Shown here in pieces: positions 45,369 through 54,117 of a DNA stretch of 64,000 nucleotides. The DNA is taken from the NCBI RefSeq assembly GCF_000428145.1, contig NZ_ATZJ01000005.1:1-64000 (forward strand). The letters are read 5' to 3'. Position 1 is the stretch's first letter. Each line of letters begins with the position of its first letter. The stretch comes from Chitinilyticum litopenaei DSM 21440 (GTDB taxonomy: Bacteria; Pseudomonadota; Gammaproteobacteria; Burkholderiales; Chitinibacteraceae). Position numbers and translations under genes: made by a program. The notes under the pieces were generated by a model. It was given only the letters and a program-made list of their open reading frames with translations, did no database searches and was not told the origin of the DNA.

Positions 45369-47120
45369 ATGGCCTACCAAGTACTCGCGCGCAAATGGCG
45401 CCCCCGCAATTTCGCCCAGCTCGTCGGGCAGGAACACGTCATCAAGGCGCTCGCCAATGCGTTCGCCAACGAACGCCTGCACCACGCCTATCTGCTGACC
45501 GGCACGCGCGGGGTCGGCAAGACGACGATCGCGCGCATCATGGCCAAGGCACTCAACTGCGAAACCGGCGTTACGCCCGAGCCCTGCGGTGTGTGTTCGG
45601 CCTGCACGCAGATCGACGCGGGCCGCTTTGTCGACCTGCTGGAAATCGATGCGGCGTCGAACACCGGCATCGACAACATCCGCGAAGTGCTCGACAACGC
45701 GCAGTATTCGCCGACCGCCGGCCGCTTCAAGGTCTACATCATCGATGAAGTGCACATGCTCTCGAAGAGTGCCTTCAATGCGATGCTCAAGACGCTGGAA
45801 GAGCCGCCCGGCCATGTGAAATTCATCCTCGCGACGACCGATCCGCAAAAGGTGCCGGTCACCGTGCTGAGCCGCTGCCTGCAGTTTTCCCTGCGCAACA
45901 TGACGCCGCAGCAGGTGATTTTCCACCTCGGCCGCGTACTCGACACCGAACAGATCACTTATGAAGCCGGCGCGCTGAACCTCCTGGGCCACGCCGCGCA
46001 CGGCTCGATGCGCGATGCGCTGTCGCTGCTCGATCAGGCCATCGCCTATGGCGCCGGTCAGGTCGAGGAAGCCGGCGTGCGCGCCATGCTCGGCGCGGTC
46101 GACCAGAGCTACCTGTTCGAGTTGCTTGATGCACTGGTGGCTCAGGATGGCGAACGCCTGATTGCCGGTGCCGATGCCATTGCCGGCAGGGGGCTGTCCT
46201 ATGAGGCGGCATTGCAGGAGCTGGCCCACCTGCTGCACCAGATTGCCATGGCCCAGCTGATGCCCGGTGCACTGGCCGATGATCTGCCGATCCGCGCCGA
46301 CCTCCTGCGCTTCGCCCAGGCCATCAGCCCGGAAGATGCCCAGCTCTATTACCAGATCGCCATTCATGGCCGCAACGACCTGGCGCTGGCCCCGGATGAA
46401 TACGCCGGCTTCACGATGACGCTGATGCGCATGCTCGCCTTCGCCCCCGTGGCAGCCGGGCAGCTGCCTGGCGCCAGTGGAAACGGCGGCGGTGGCGGCA
46501 GCAAACCCATCCGGCAGGACTCCCCCCCTGCGGCGGCGGCAGAAAGCGGCAGCCCCCGCGAGCAGGCTGCCGCGACTGACAGCGGCAGCAACACCCCCGG
46601 CATGATTCCGGTCCGTCCCGCTGGCGCGCTGACCCAGCAAGCCGTTAGCGAAACACCCGAGCCGGAACCCGAACCGGCTGCCGTGGCGCCCCCTGCCCCC
46701 GCAGAAATCCCGCGCCCGGAGCACTTTGACGGCAACTGGCCAGGCCTGATTGCCCAGCTGCGGCTAGGGGCCGCCGGCATGCTGGCCCAGCATGCCGAGC
46801 TGCTGCGTTTCGATGCGGATTGCTACTACCTGCGGGTCGCCGAGGAGCACCGCGCCGTCGCCACCCGCGATTACCAGGACAAGCTGCGCGAGGCCATCAG
46901 CGACTATTTTGGCCGCCCGCAACGCGTGCAGGTCGAATTTCACGGTGACACAGGCGACACGCCGGCACAGCTGGCGCAGCGTGAGCGCCAGGCGCGCCTC
47001 GATGAAGCGGTCGAGGCCATCCAGAATGACCCCTTCGTGCAGCAGCTGGTCCGCGACCTGGGCGGCACGGTTGTCAGTGACTCCATCCGCCCCCTGCCCG
47101 CCAGCGGGTCGGTACAGTGA
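45369..47120 (+). CDS. dnaX: DNA polymerase III subunits gamma/tau
   Basis: 583 residues. Clamp-loader ATPase: P-loop GTRGVGKTT (about residue 45), zinc-binding Cys set (CETGVTPEPCGVCSAC), VYIIDEVHMLS (Walker B) and LSRCLQF (arginine finger). Domain III follows to about 370, then a Gly/Pro/Ala-rich linker (about 370-450) and a C-terminal tau-like domain (about 455-575). I see no A-rich slippery site like that of E. coli, so a separate gamma form is not evident. Transcribed divergently from the NUDIX gene and followed by the ybaB-type gene, the usual pairing. Confidence 0.95.
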   Translation: MAYQVLARKWRPRNFAQLVGQEHVIKALANAFANERLHHAYLLTGTRGVGKTTIARIMAKALNCETGVTPEPCGVCSACTQIDAGRFVDLLEIDAASNTGIDNIREVLDNAQYSPTAGRFKVYIIDEVHMLSKSAFNAMLKTLEEPPGHVKFILATTDPQKVPVTVLSRCLQFSLRNMTPQQVIFHLGRVLDTEQITYEAGALNLLGHAAHGSMRDALSLLDQAIAYGAGQVEEAGVRAMLGAVDQSYLFELLDALVAQDGERLIAGADAIAGRGLSYEAALQELAHLLHQIAMAQLMPGALADDLPIRADLLRFAQAISPEDAQLYYQIAIHGRNDLALAPDEYAGFTMTLMRMLAFAPVAAGQLPGASGNGGGGGSKPIRQDSPPAAAAESGSPREQAAATDSGSNTPGMIPVRPAGALTQQAVSETPEPEPEPAAVAPPAPAEIPRPEHFDGNWPGLIAQLRLGAAGMLAQHAELLRFDADCYYLRVAEEHRAVATRDYQDKLREAISDYFGRPQRVQVEFHGDTGDTPAQLAQRERQARLDEAVEAIQNDPFVQQLVRDLGGTVVSDSIRPLPASGSVQ

Positions 47121-47215
47121 TCACCGCGCAACGTCAGCAGATTTGAGCTTTTGATTTCCAATTCCTGCCGGCAAGCCTTTGGCGACCCCGGCAAAGACAG
47201 ACAAGGAGTTTAGCG

Positions 47216-47548
47216 ATGTTTGGTAAAGCAGGTATCGGGCAGCTGATGCAGCAAGCCCAGAAGATGCAGGAAAACATGAAGAAGGCCCAGGACGAACTGG
47301 CGCTGGTCGAAGTCGAAGGCCAGTCCGGCGCAGGCCTGGTCAAGATCAGCATGACGTGTGGTCATGTGGTCAAGCGCGTCGCCATCGATGACAGCCTGCT
47401 GGCCGACGACGACAAGGACATGCTGGAAGACCTGATTGCCGCCGCCTTCAACGACGCACTGCGCCGCGTGGAAAGCACCAGCCAGGAACGCATGTCCGCG
47501 CTGACGGCCGGCATGCCGCTGCCGCCGGGCATGAAGTTCCCGTTCTGA
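47216..47548 (+). CDS. ybaB: YbaB/EbfC nucleoid-associated protein
   Basis: 110 residues. Starts MFGKAGIGQLMQQAQKMQENM and ends with the typical PPGMKFPF. The protein forms a dimer that binds DNA non-specifically. AAGGAG precedes the ATG. It follows dnaX by 95 bases, the conserved dnaX-ybaB arrangement (usually with recR next, which is absent here). Confidence 0.96.
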   Translation: MFGKAGIGQLMQQAQKMQENMKKAQDELALVEVEGQSGAGLVKISMTCGHVVKRVAIDDSLLADDDKDMLEDLIAAAFNDALRRVESTSQERMSALTAGMPLPPGMKFPF

Positions 47549-47560
47549 ACGCGGCAGGCC

Positions 47561-47595
47561 AGCAAAAAGCCCGGAATGATTCCGGGCTTTTTGCT
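47561..47595. terminator. Bidirectional terminator between ybaB and the DUF4124 gene
   Basis: The stem AGCAAAAAGCCCGGAA / TTCCGGGCTTTTTGCT with a three-base loop lies between two convergent genes and gives a T-run in both directions. Confidence 0.92.
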
Positions 47596-47615
47596 GTTTG
47601 CGGCATCAGCCTGTG

Positions 47616-48038
47616 TCACTTGCAGTTTTTTTCCAGGAATTCAGTCTGCGTGCGGATTTCTTCCTGCTTTTTCTTTTCGTCGATGAACTCCATCTGGCCC
47701 TTGTCGTTGCTGACATTCTTGTAGAGCTTGGCACCCTGCAAAAAGGACAGGCGCTTGCGGGCGTCTTCGCAACCCGGCCCGTTCGGATCCTTTCTGGCCA
47801 CTGGCGAGGGCATGACCTCCGGCTTCGACGCCGCCACGCTGGCGGAGGCCTTGCCACCACCGGATGACACCGAGGAAACGGCAGCACCCTTGGTATCGAC
47901 CACCTTGGCCTGCCCGCCCTTGCCCGGCGGCGGCTGATCCGAGTAATGCACGCGACCGCTGTCGTCAGTCCATTTGTAAATCTGCGCCTGGGCGCCAGCG
48001 GCCAGCAGCAGGGCAAGAATCAGGGTAAACCGTTTCAT
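47616..48038 (-). CDS. DUF4124 domain periplasmic protein
   Basis: 140 residues from MKRFTLILALL. A signal peptide (LILALLLAAGAQA) is followed by the DUF4124 core IYKWTDDSGRVHYSDQPPP, common in betaproteobacteria and of unknown function. A Ser/Ala/Gly-rich linker leads to a helical end with a pair of Cys (GCEDARKRLSFLQ, EKNCK) that may form a disulphide. Divergent from the lipoprotein gene at 48222; convergent with ybaB. Confidence 0.85.
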   Translation of the reverse strand: MKRFTLILALLLAAGAQAQIYKWTDDSGRVHYSDQPPPGKGGQAKVVDTKGAAVSSVSSGGGKASASVAASKPEVMPSPVARKDPNGPGCEDARKRLSFLQGAKLYKNVSNDKGQMEFIDEKKKQEEIRTQTEFLEKNCK

Positions 48039-48221
48039 TTCGGGGTGCTCCGCTTGATCATTCATCAATTGAATTTATCAATTAAATCTAACGGCTGCCA
48101 GCAAGGCTGACAAGCACTGATTGGCGTGAGCCCACCGTTCATTCGGTCACAAGGCGGGTAGCGACTGCCGACTAGAATGCAGCGTCTGGCTTTTGCCACC
48201 GGCAATCACATTTCAAAGCGT

Positions 48222-49460
48222 ATGCTCAAGACCTCCCTGCCTCTCTGTGCCGCCCTGCTGCTCGCGGCCTGTGCCAGTACCCCGCCTGCCCCGGTCGCGC
48301 CGGACGCATCGGCACCGGCAAGCAACACGCCACTCCCCACACCAACGTCGATTCCAAGCCCGACGCCGACCGTACAGCCCACCCCCACGCCTGTCAGCAG
48401 CCCCAAACCGGCACCCAGCGCCCGACCGGCCGGCAGCCTGGGCGAGGCCGAAGCGCGCGCCCTGCTGCAGCGCCTGCTGCCGGCGGACATCAAGGACAAG
48501 ACGGGCTGGCATGCCGACATCTTCGATGCCTTCACCGCGCTGAAAATCCCCTACACGGCCGAATACTTCTGCGCCGCCAATGCCATCATCGAGCAGGAAT
48601 CGAGCTGGCAGGGCGACCCGGTGGTGCCGGGCCTGGATCGCATCGTCTGGCGCGAGATCGAAGAAAAAGCCGAACGCATGAAGCTGCCGATGGTCGCGGT
48701 CAAGACGGCGCTGCTCAAGCCCTCGCCGGATGGCCGCAGCTACAAGGCCCGCATCGACAGCCTGCGCACCGAGCGGGAAATGAATGCCCTCTATCAGGAT
48801 CTGGCGCGCGAGGCCCGCTCGCTGGGCTTGCCGATTGCCCAGAAAAACCCGATCCGCACCGGCGGGCCGATGCAGGTCAGCGTCGCTTTTGCGGAATCAC
48901 ACAGCAAGGCCTGGCCTTACCCTTATGCGCGCAAGGGCACGATCCGCGATGAAGTATTCACCCGGCGTGGCGGCAGCTATTTCGGCATCGCCATCCTGCT
49001 GCAATATCCGGCGCCCTACGGCCGGGACATGGTGTACTGGTTTGCCGACTTCAATGCCGGCCGCTACGCCAGCCGCAATGCCGCATTCCAGGCGGCGGTC
49101 AATCTGCTGGCCGGCGCCAGCCACGATCTCGACGGTGACCTGCTGCGCTATCAGGGCGGCGAAGTCTCGGCCACGCCCAGCGCCACCAGCCGCGAGCTGG
49201 CGCGCCTGGCGCCGCGCCTGGGCCTGAGCGCCCCCCAGATGCGCGCAGACTTGCAGCAGGAAAAAACCGCCGGCTTCGGCAGCAGCCAGACCTGGCAGAA
49301 AGTCTTCGCGCTGGCCGAGCAACAGGCCGGCAAGCCGCTGCCGCGCGCGGTGATTCCGCAGATCAATCTGAAAAGCCCGAAAATCACCCGCAAGCTGACT
49401 ACGGAATGGTTTGCCAAGCGGGTGGACTGGCGCTATCAGAACTGCCTGGCAAGGCGCTGA
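48222..49460 (+). CDS. DUF1615 lipoprotein
   Basis: 412 residues from MLKTSLPLCAALLLAAC. The lipobox LLAAC (Cys17) marks it as a lipoprotein, followed by a Pro/Thr-rich spacer (about 20-70). The remainder matches DUF1615: YFCAANAIIEQESSW, PIRTGGPMQVSVAFAE, YWFADFNAGRYASRNAAFQ and an end TEWFAKRVDWRYQNCL. The ESSW and GPMQVS blocks resemble the Glu-Ser and GxMQ motifs of lytic transglycosylases, so a peptidoglycan role is plausible but unproven. Confidence 0.88.
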   Translation: MLKTSLPLCAALLLAACASTPPAPVAPDASAPASNTPLPTPTSIPSPTPTVQPTPTPVSSPKPAPSARPAGSLGEAEARALLQRLLPADIKDKTGWHADIFDAFTALKIPYTAEYFCAANAIIEQESSWQGDPVVPGLDRIVWREIEEKAERMKLPMVAVKTALLKPSPDGRSYKARIDSLRTEREMNALYQDLAREARSLGLPIAQKNPIRTGGPMQVSVAFAESHSKAWPYPYARKGTIRDEVFTRRGGSYFGIAILLQYPAPYGRDMVYWFADFNAGRYASRNAAFQAAVNLLAGASHDLDGDLLRYQGGEVSATPSATSRELARLAPRLGLSAPQMRADLQQEKTAGFGSSQTWQKVFALAEQQAGKPLPRAVIPQINLKSPKITRKLTTEWFAKRVDWRYQNCLARR

Positions 49461-49492
49461 ACACGGCGGCCATGTGCAGATGCAATCCATAG

Positions 49493-49539
49493 GGTATGCG
49501 CCTGAAAGCCTTCATATGAAAAGGCTGCAGGCATATACC
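49493..49539. repeat. GGTAT/ATACC palindromic repeat, copy 6 (best conserved)
   Basis: GGTATGCGCCTGAAAGCCTT pairs with AAGGCTGCAGGCATATACC around CATATGA. It lies 32 bases after the DUF1615 stop and 12 bases before a dRS3-like block. Confidence 0.8.
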
Positions 49540-49551
49540 TAAAAGAGTGAG

Positions 49552-49692
49552 CTGATTATGTCTCTGCTGCAGCATCGTCATTCCCGCGTACGCGGGAATC
49601 CGGATGACGGTGTGAAATCAAGCTTTGCTCTGGATGCCCGCCTTCGCGGGCATGACGAAAAAAGGGTTTCTGAAGGCGAGGCATAATCAGGA
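49552..49692. repeat. dRS3-like repeat block, second genomic copy
   Basis: It matches 36753-36890 with a few changes and small indels. It contains the 20-base palindrome ATTCCCGCGTACGCGGGAAT (49580-49599) and ATGCCCGCCTTCGCGGGCAT (49634-49653). It lies between the DUF1615 gene and the pnp terminator, next to a GGTAT palindrome. Confidence 0.8.
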
Positions 49693-49701
49693 AGAGTGAT
49701 G

Positions 49702-49740
49702 CCAAACAAAACGCCCTGCAATGCAGGGCGTTTTGTTTGG
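49702..49740 (-). terminator. Terminator after pnp
   Basis: A 19-base stem CCAAACAAAACGCCCTGCA / TGCAGGGCGTTTTGTTTGG, 13 bases past the pnp stop. It ends the rimP-to-pnp operon and could also stop transcripts from the other side. Confidence 0.92.
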
Positions 49741-49753
49741 GTTTGCAAGGCGA

Positions 49754-51880
49754 TTATTCTTCGCTTTGCGCCACCGGCTGGGCTTCCGCTTCCAGCAGTG
49801 CCTTGATCGACAGGCGGATACGACCCTTCTCGTCCTGCTCGAGCACCTTCACGCGCACGATCTGGCCTTCCTTCAGGTGATCGGACACATTCTTGATGCG
49901 CTCGTTGGCGATCTGGCTGATGTGCACCAGGCCATCCTTGCCCGGCATGATGGACACGATCGCGCCGACGTTGTTGTCGAGGATCTTCACGACCGGACCT
50001 TCGTAGACGCGGCCGATTTCCACTTCGGCGGTAATCTGCTCGATGCGGCGCTTGGCTTCGTCGGCGCCTTCGCTCGAAACCGAGGCGATGGTGATGGTGC
50101 CGTCTTCCTGGATGTCGATCTGCGTGCCGGTTTCTTCGGTCAGCGCGCGGATCACCGAGCCACCCTTGCCGATCACGTCACGGATCTTGTCCGGGTTGAT
50201 CTTCATGGTATAGAGACGCGGAGCGTGCGTGCTGACTTCTTCACGCGCGCCTTCCAGTGCCCCCTGCATGATGCCCAGGATGTGCAGGCGGCCTTCCTTG
50301 GCCTGCTCCAGCGCCACCTTCATGATTTCCTTGGTGATGCCGTTGATCTTGATGTCCATCTGCAGCGCGGTGATGCCGCCGTCGGTGCCGGCCACCTTGA
50401 AGTCCATGTCGCCCAGGTGGTCTTCATCACCCAGGATATCGGACAGCACGGCAAAGCGGTTGCCATCCTTGATCAGGCCCATGGCGATACCCGCCACGTG
50501 CTTCTTCAGCGGTACGCCCGCATCCATCAGCGCCAGCGAACCGCCGCACACGGACGCCATCGACGAGGAGCCGTTGGATTCGGTGATTTCGGAAACAACG
50601 CGCATGGAATACGCGAACTCGTCATTGCTCGGCAGCATGGCGATCAGTGCGCGCTTGGCCAGACGGCCGTGACCGATTTCACGACGCTTCGGCACGCCGA
50701 CGCGACCGGTTTCACCGGTGGAGTACGGCGGGAAGTTGTAGTGCAGCATGAAGCGGTCGGTGTATTCGCCGTGGATGGCGTCGATCTTCTGCTCGTCCAT
50801 CTTGGTGCCCAGCGTCGCCACAACCAGCGCCTGGGTTTCGCCACGGGTGAACAGTGCGGAGCCGTGAGTGCGCGGCAGCACGCCGGTGCGGATCGAGATC
50901 GGACGCACGGTGCGGGTGTCGCGGCCGTCGATGCGCGGCTCGCCATTCAGGATCTGGCCACGCACGATTTCGGCTTCCAGGCCCTTGAAGATCGACTTGA
51001 TCTCGTTGGCTTCCAGCGTGCCGGTTTCTTCCGTGATCAGCTCGGCCTTCACCAGCGCCCAGGTTTCGTTGATCTTCTGGGTGCGCAGCTGCTTCTGGCG
51101 CAGCTTGAATGCCTGCTTCAGGCCTTCGCCGGCAATGCCGCGAATCTTTTCAGTGAGCTCGACATTGACTTGCGGCTCTTCCCAGTCCATCAGCTCCGGG
51201 TTGACTTCGTCGGCCAGCTCGTTGATCGCCTTGATGGCGGTCTGCATCTGCTCGTGACCGAACACCACGGCGCCCAGCATCACTTCTTCCGACAGCTCGT
51301 TGGCTTCGGATTCAACCATCAGCACGGCCTGCTCGGTACCGGCGACCACCAGATTCATCTGTGAGCTTGCCAGTTGCTCGTTGGTCGGGCACAGGATGTA
51401 CTGGCCGTCGACATAACCGACGCGCGCAGCGCCGATCGGGCCCTGGAACGGTACGCCGGAAATCGCCAGCGCGGCAGAGGCGCCCAGCATGGCGGCGATG
51501 TCGGAATCGATATTCTGGTCAACGGACACGGTAGTCGCGATGATCTGGATATCGTTGTAGAAACCTTCGGGGAACAGCGGACGGATCGGGCGATCGATCA
51601 GGCGGGAAGTCAGCACTTCCTTTTCGCTCGGCTTGCCTTCGCGCTTGAAGAAGCCGCCCGGGATCTTGCCGGCGGCGTAGGTGCGTTCGAAATAATCGAC
51701 GGTCAGCGGGAAGAAATCCTGACCCGGCTTGACGTCGCGTGCGGCTACCACGGTAACCAGTACAACGGTGTCATCCATGCTGACCAGCACGGCGCCGCTG
51801 GCCTGACGGGCGATTTCGCCGGTTTCAAGCGTGACGGTATGCTGGCCGTACTGGAAGGTTTTGACGATCTTGTTGAACAC
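49754..51880 (-). CDS. pnp: Polyribonucleotide nucleotidyltransferase
   Basis: 708 residues. The start is taken as GTG at 51880 (VFNKIVKTFQYG), because AAGGA lies eight bases upstream of it; an in-frame ATG six codons earlier overlaps that site. Two RNase PH domains (about 1-210 and 310-540), a KH domain (about 550-610, KIRDVIGKGGSVIRAL) and an S1 domain (about 620-690, GLVHISQIAN) appear in order. PNPase degrades mRNA 3' to 5' using phosphate. It is preceded by rpsO and its terminator, and the 256-base leader between them probably contains the pnp promoter and autoregulatory hairpin known in E. coli. Confidence 0.96.
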   Translation of the reverse strand: MFNKIVKTFQYGQHTVTLETGEIARQASGAVLVSMDDTVVLVTVVAARDVKPGQDFFPLTVDYFERTYAAGKIPGGFFKREGKPSEKEVLTSRLIDRPIRPLFPEGFYNDIQIIATTVSVDQNIDSDIAAMLGASAALAISGVPFQGPIGAARVGYVDGQYILCPTNEQLASSQMNLVVAGTEQAVLMVESEANELSEEVMLGAVVFGHEQMQTAIKAINELADEVNPELMDWEEPQVNVELTEKIRGIAGEGLKQAFKLRQKQLRTQKINETWALVKAELITEETGTLEANEIKSIFKGLEAEIVRGQILNGEPRIDGRDTRTVRPISIRTGVLPRTHGSALFTRGETQALVVATLGTKMDEQKIDAIHGEYTDRFMLHYNFPPYSTGETGRVGVPKRREIGHGRLAKRALIAMLPSNDEFAYSMRVVSEITESNGSSSMASVCGGSLALMDAGVPLKKHVAGIAMGLIKDGNRFAVLSDILGDEDHLGDMDFKVAGTDGGITALQMDIKINGITKEIMKVALEQAKEGRLHILGIMQGALEGAREEVSTHAPRLYTMKINPDKIRDVIGKGGSVIRALTEETGTQIDIQEDGTITIASVSSEGADEAKRRIEQITAEVEIGRVYEGPVVKILDNNVGAIVSIMPGKDGLVHISQIANERIKNVSDHLKEGQIVRVKVLEQDEKGRIRLSIKALLEAEAQPVAQSEE

Positions 51881-52136
51881 TGATGTTTTCCTTTTCACAT
51901 TTTTCGTACCGGGTCATGGCACGGCGCATTTGCAATAATCTGCAGGCGATTGTCAGCAGGACCCGAAAAGCGGGCTGAGCCCGGTTTTCACTGCCGCCGG
52001 TTCCGGCACAACCTCCCTCGCACTGACCGCCGGATCCGCTGTTAGACCAGGCGAGGGTTTGGGCAGCAAGCCCGGGGCCGTCGAGTCCGGAGCGGATCTC
52101 CACGGCATCCCGGGCTTTCGACACCCGGAAAACAAA

Positions 52137-52164
52137 AAAGTCGCAGTCCTGAGACTGCGACTTT
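52137..52164 (-). terminator. Terminator after rpsO
   Basis: The stem AAAGTCGCAGTC / GACTGCGACTTT with loop CTGA, 12 bases past the rpsO stop and followed on the minus strand by U residues. Partial read-through to pnp is expected, as in E. coli. Confidence 0.9.
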
Positions 52165-52176
52165 CGGGGGATGCGC

Positions 52177-52446
52177 TTACTTGCGCAGACCCAGCTTCGC
52201 GATCAGCTCGCGATAGCCTTCCAGATTGGTGCGCTTGAGGTAGTCCAGCAGGCGACGACGACGCGAAACCATCTTCAGCAGACCACGACGGGAGTGGTGA
52301 TCCTTCTTGTGTTCCTTGAAGTGGGGGGTCAGGTCGTTGATGCGGGCGGTCAGCAGGGCCACTTGTACTTCGGTGGAGCCGGTATCGCCAGCGGCGCGCT
52401 GGAATTGCTTAACTACTTCAGCCTTGCTTGCAACAGTTACAGTCAT
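52177..52446 (-). CDS. rpsO: 30S ribosomal protein S15
   Basis: 89 residues, the standard length. TVTVASKAEVVKQF, then GDTGSTEVQVALLTARIN, HFKEHKKDHHSRRGLL and the end YRELIAKLGLRK are diagnostic. It binds 16S rRNA in the central domain. It lies between truB (78 bases upstream) and pnp. Confidence 0.98.
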   Translation of the reverse strand: MTVTVASKAEVVKQFQRAAGDTGSTEVQVALLTARINDLTPHFKEHKKDHHSRRGLLKMVSRRRRLLDYLKRTNLEGYRELIAKLGLRK

Positions 52447-52524
52447 TACTTTCTCCAAATGGGCCGGTTTCCCGGCCAGACGAGCCAGGGCCAGTCGCAA
52501 CCAGCCTTGGCTTCTCGCTCGCCG

Positions 52525-53451
52525 TCAGGCATCGGAATGATGCAGATCGGCCAGCAGACGTTTGGACCGCAGTTCGCAGGCTTGCTTGCCCGCCACCACT
52601 TCGCCCAAACCAATGAACCGGCGATTATCCGGCTTTTCACCGGTGACGTAAAGGCGATATTCGCCAACCGGACACGCGGCCAGCGCGGGGCGCTGACCAT
52701 GGCGGATGGCGTCGAACTGGCTGTCGTCGAGCAGCAATTCGGGCAGATCGGCCAGCAGCACGTCGGGCGGCAGCAGCAGGGCTTCGCGCTCCGCCATCTC
52801 CAGCGCCTCGAAGGCGGCGATGTCCACCGTGCCCGCCAGCGTGAAGCCGGCGGTCTGCGTGCGGCGCAAGCCGGTCAGATAGGCGCCGCAACCCAGCGCC
52901 CGGCCGATGTCGTCGGCCAGCACGCGAATGTAGGTGCCCTTGGAACAGCGCACATCGATCACCAGCTCCGGGGCGGCATAACTGACCAGTTCGATGCTGT
53001 AAATGGTGATCTGGCGTGGCTGGCGCTCGATTTCGATGCCTGCGCGCGCGTATTCATACAGCGCCTTGCCATCGCGCTTGAGCGCCGAATGCATGGGCGG
53101 CACCTGGCTGATCACCCCAAGGAAGGATGCCAGCACACGCTCGATCGCGGCGCGCTCGCTCGGCGCGACGCCGGTTTCGCTGATTTCGCCCTCGCCATCG
53201 AGCGTCGTCGAACATTTGCCCAGGCACAGCGTGGCACGATAGCCCTTGTCGGCATCCAGCATGCGCTGGGCAAACTTGGTCGCTTCGCCGAAACACAATG
53301 GCAAGAGGCCGGTGGCGAACGGGTCCAGCACGCCGGTATGGCCGCCCTTTTCCGCCTGCAGCAACCAGCGCGCCTTTTGCAGCGCCTGATTGCTCGACCA
53401 GCCATGCCCCTTGTCCAGCAGCAATACACCGTCGATTTTACGTTTTGCCAT
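52525..53451 (-). CDS. truB: tRNA pseudouridine(55) synthase
   Basis: 308 residues from MAKRKIDGVLLLDKG. Makes pseudouridine 55 in the T loop of tRNAs. The catalytic Asp43 is in HTGVLDPFATGLLPL, the RNA-contact motif GYRATLCLGKCSTTLDGEG follows, and CSKGTYIRVLADDIG is conserved. The C-terminal PUA-like part is short. A GGTAT-type palindrome occupies its leader just before the ATG, where translation starts without a strong ribosome binding site. Confidence 0.96.
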   Translation of the reverse strand: MAKRKIDGVLLLDKGHGWSSNQALQKARWLLQAEKGGHTGVLDPFATGLLPLCFGEATKFAQRMLDADKGYRATLCLGKCSTTLDGEGEISETGVAPSERAAIERVLASFLGVISQVPPMHSALKRDGKALYEYARAGIEIERQPRQITIYSIELVSYAAPELVIDVRCSKGTYIRVLADDIGRALGCGAYLTGLRRTQTAGFTLAGTVDIAAFEALEMAEREALLLPPDVLLADLPELLLDDSQFDAIRHGQRPALAACPVGEYRLYVTGEKPDNRRFIGLGEVVAGKQACELRSKRLLADLHHSDA

Positions 53452-53463
53452 ATACAACCAACC

Positions 53464-53510
53464 GTATAACCCTGCAGCCCTTTGCAGAAAAAGGCTACAG
53501 ACCAATACCC
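53464..53510. repeat. GGTAT/ATACC palindromic repeat, copy 7
   Basis: GTATAACCCTGCAGCCCTTT pairs with AAAGGCTACAGACCAATAC. It starts 13 bases before the truB ATG, in the rbfA-truB gap of a housekeeping operon. Confidence 0.65.
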
Positions 53511-53606
53511 ATAAGGATCAGCATAAAAAACAGCAATGCCGGCAGCGCCGGGCCTGCCAGGGAAAATGCTTGCGTCCCAGCCCCGCCTGCGCGGCAGGCA
53601 GGCAAC

Positions 53607-53981
53607 TTATTCTTCGTCGGGCGCCTTGGGCAGGCTGGCCGCCTGGTTGATCAGGCTTTCCAGCTGCATGCCGCGCTCGACCGAATGGTCGTAGACAAAA
53701 TGCAGTTCGGGCATCTTGAACAACGTGAAGCCCCGGGCCAGCTCGGAACGCAGGAAACCCTTGGCCTGCTCCAGCTTGGCGGCGATGTCGGCCTGCGCCT
53801 CGGCATCGCCGAGGAAGGTGTAGAAAATCTTGGCGTGCGAATAATCGCGGGTAACCTCGACATCGGTCACCGTGATCAGGCTGGCCTTGGGGTGGTCCAG
53901 CTCGCCGCGAATCAGCTCGGCCACGTCGCGCTGAATCTGCTGCGCCACGCGGTCGGAACGGGAAAAGGATTTTTTGGGCAT
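53607..53981 (-). CDS. rbfA: Ribosome-binding factor A
   Basis: 124 residues. RVAQQIQRDVAELIRGELDHPK at the N-terminus, then ITVTDVEVTRDYSHAKIFYT and the end MPELHFVYDHSVERG, all RbfA hallmarks (KH-like fold). It helps maturation of the 30S subunit 5' end. Located between infB and truB as usual, but separated from infB by 128 bases with an inverted repeat and terminator-like hairpin. Confidence 0.96.
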   Translation of the reverse strand: MPKKSFSRSDRVAQQIQRDVAELIRGELDHPKASLITVTDVEVTRDYSHAKIFYTFLGDAEAQADIAAKLEQAKGFLRSELARGFTLFKMPELHFVYDHSVERGMQLESLINQAASLPKAPDEE

Positions 53982-53995
53982 GATTGTGCGTGCGG

Positions 53996-54117
53996 AGTAA
54001 GGGGTGAGGAGTGAGGCGCACCGTCACCGCAAAATGAAAAAGGCGCAGCTTGCACTGCGCCGGAAAATCCGGAGAGAGGCTTTACACCTCACACCTCTCT
54101 CCTCACACCTTACAGGG
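53996..54117 (-). terminator. Nested inverted repeat with terminator-like hairpin between infB and rbfA
   Basis: Inner hairpin: GGCGCAG (54042-54048) pairs with CTGCGCC (54055-54061), followed on the minus strand by about five U. Outer arms: GTAAGGGGTGAGGAGTGAGG pairs imperfectly with CCTCACACCTCTCTCCTCAC. It could attenuate transcription inside the operon. The GTGAGGNGTGAGG wording also looks like a dispersed repeat. Confidence 0.6.

Noticed and set aside
45177..46724. Upstream extension of the NUDIX frame, antisense to dnaX
   Set aside because: The strong ribosome binding site and NUDIX homology begin at 45176; the extension overlaps well-supported dnaX.
45369..47120. Programmed frameshift in dnaX producing gamma
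   Set aside because: No A-rich slippery heptamer was seen near the end of domain III.
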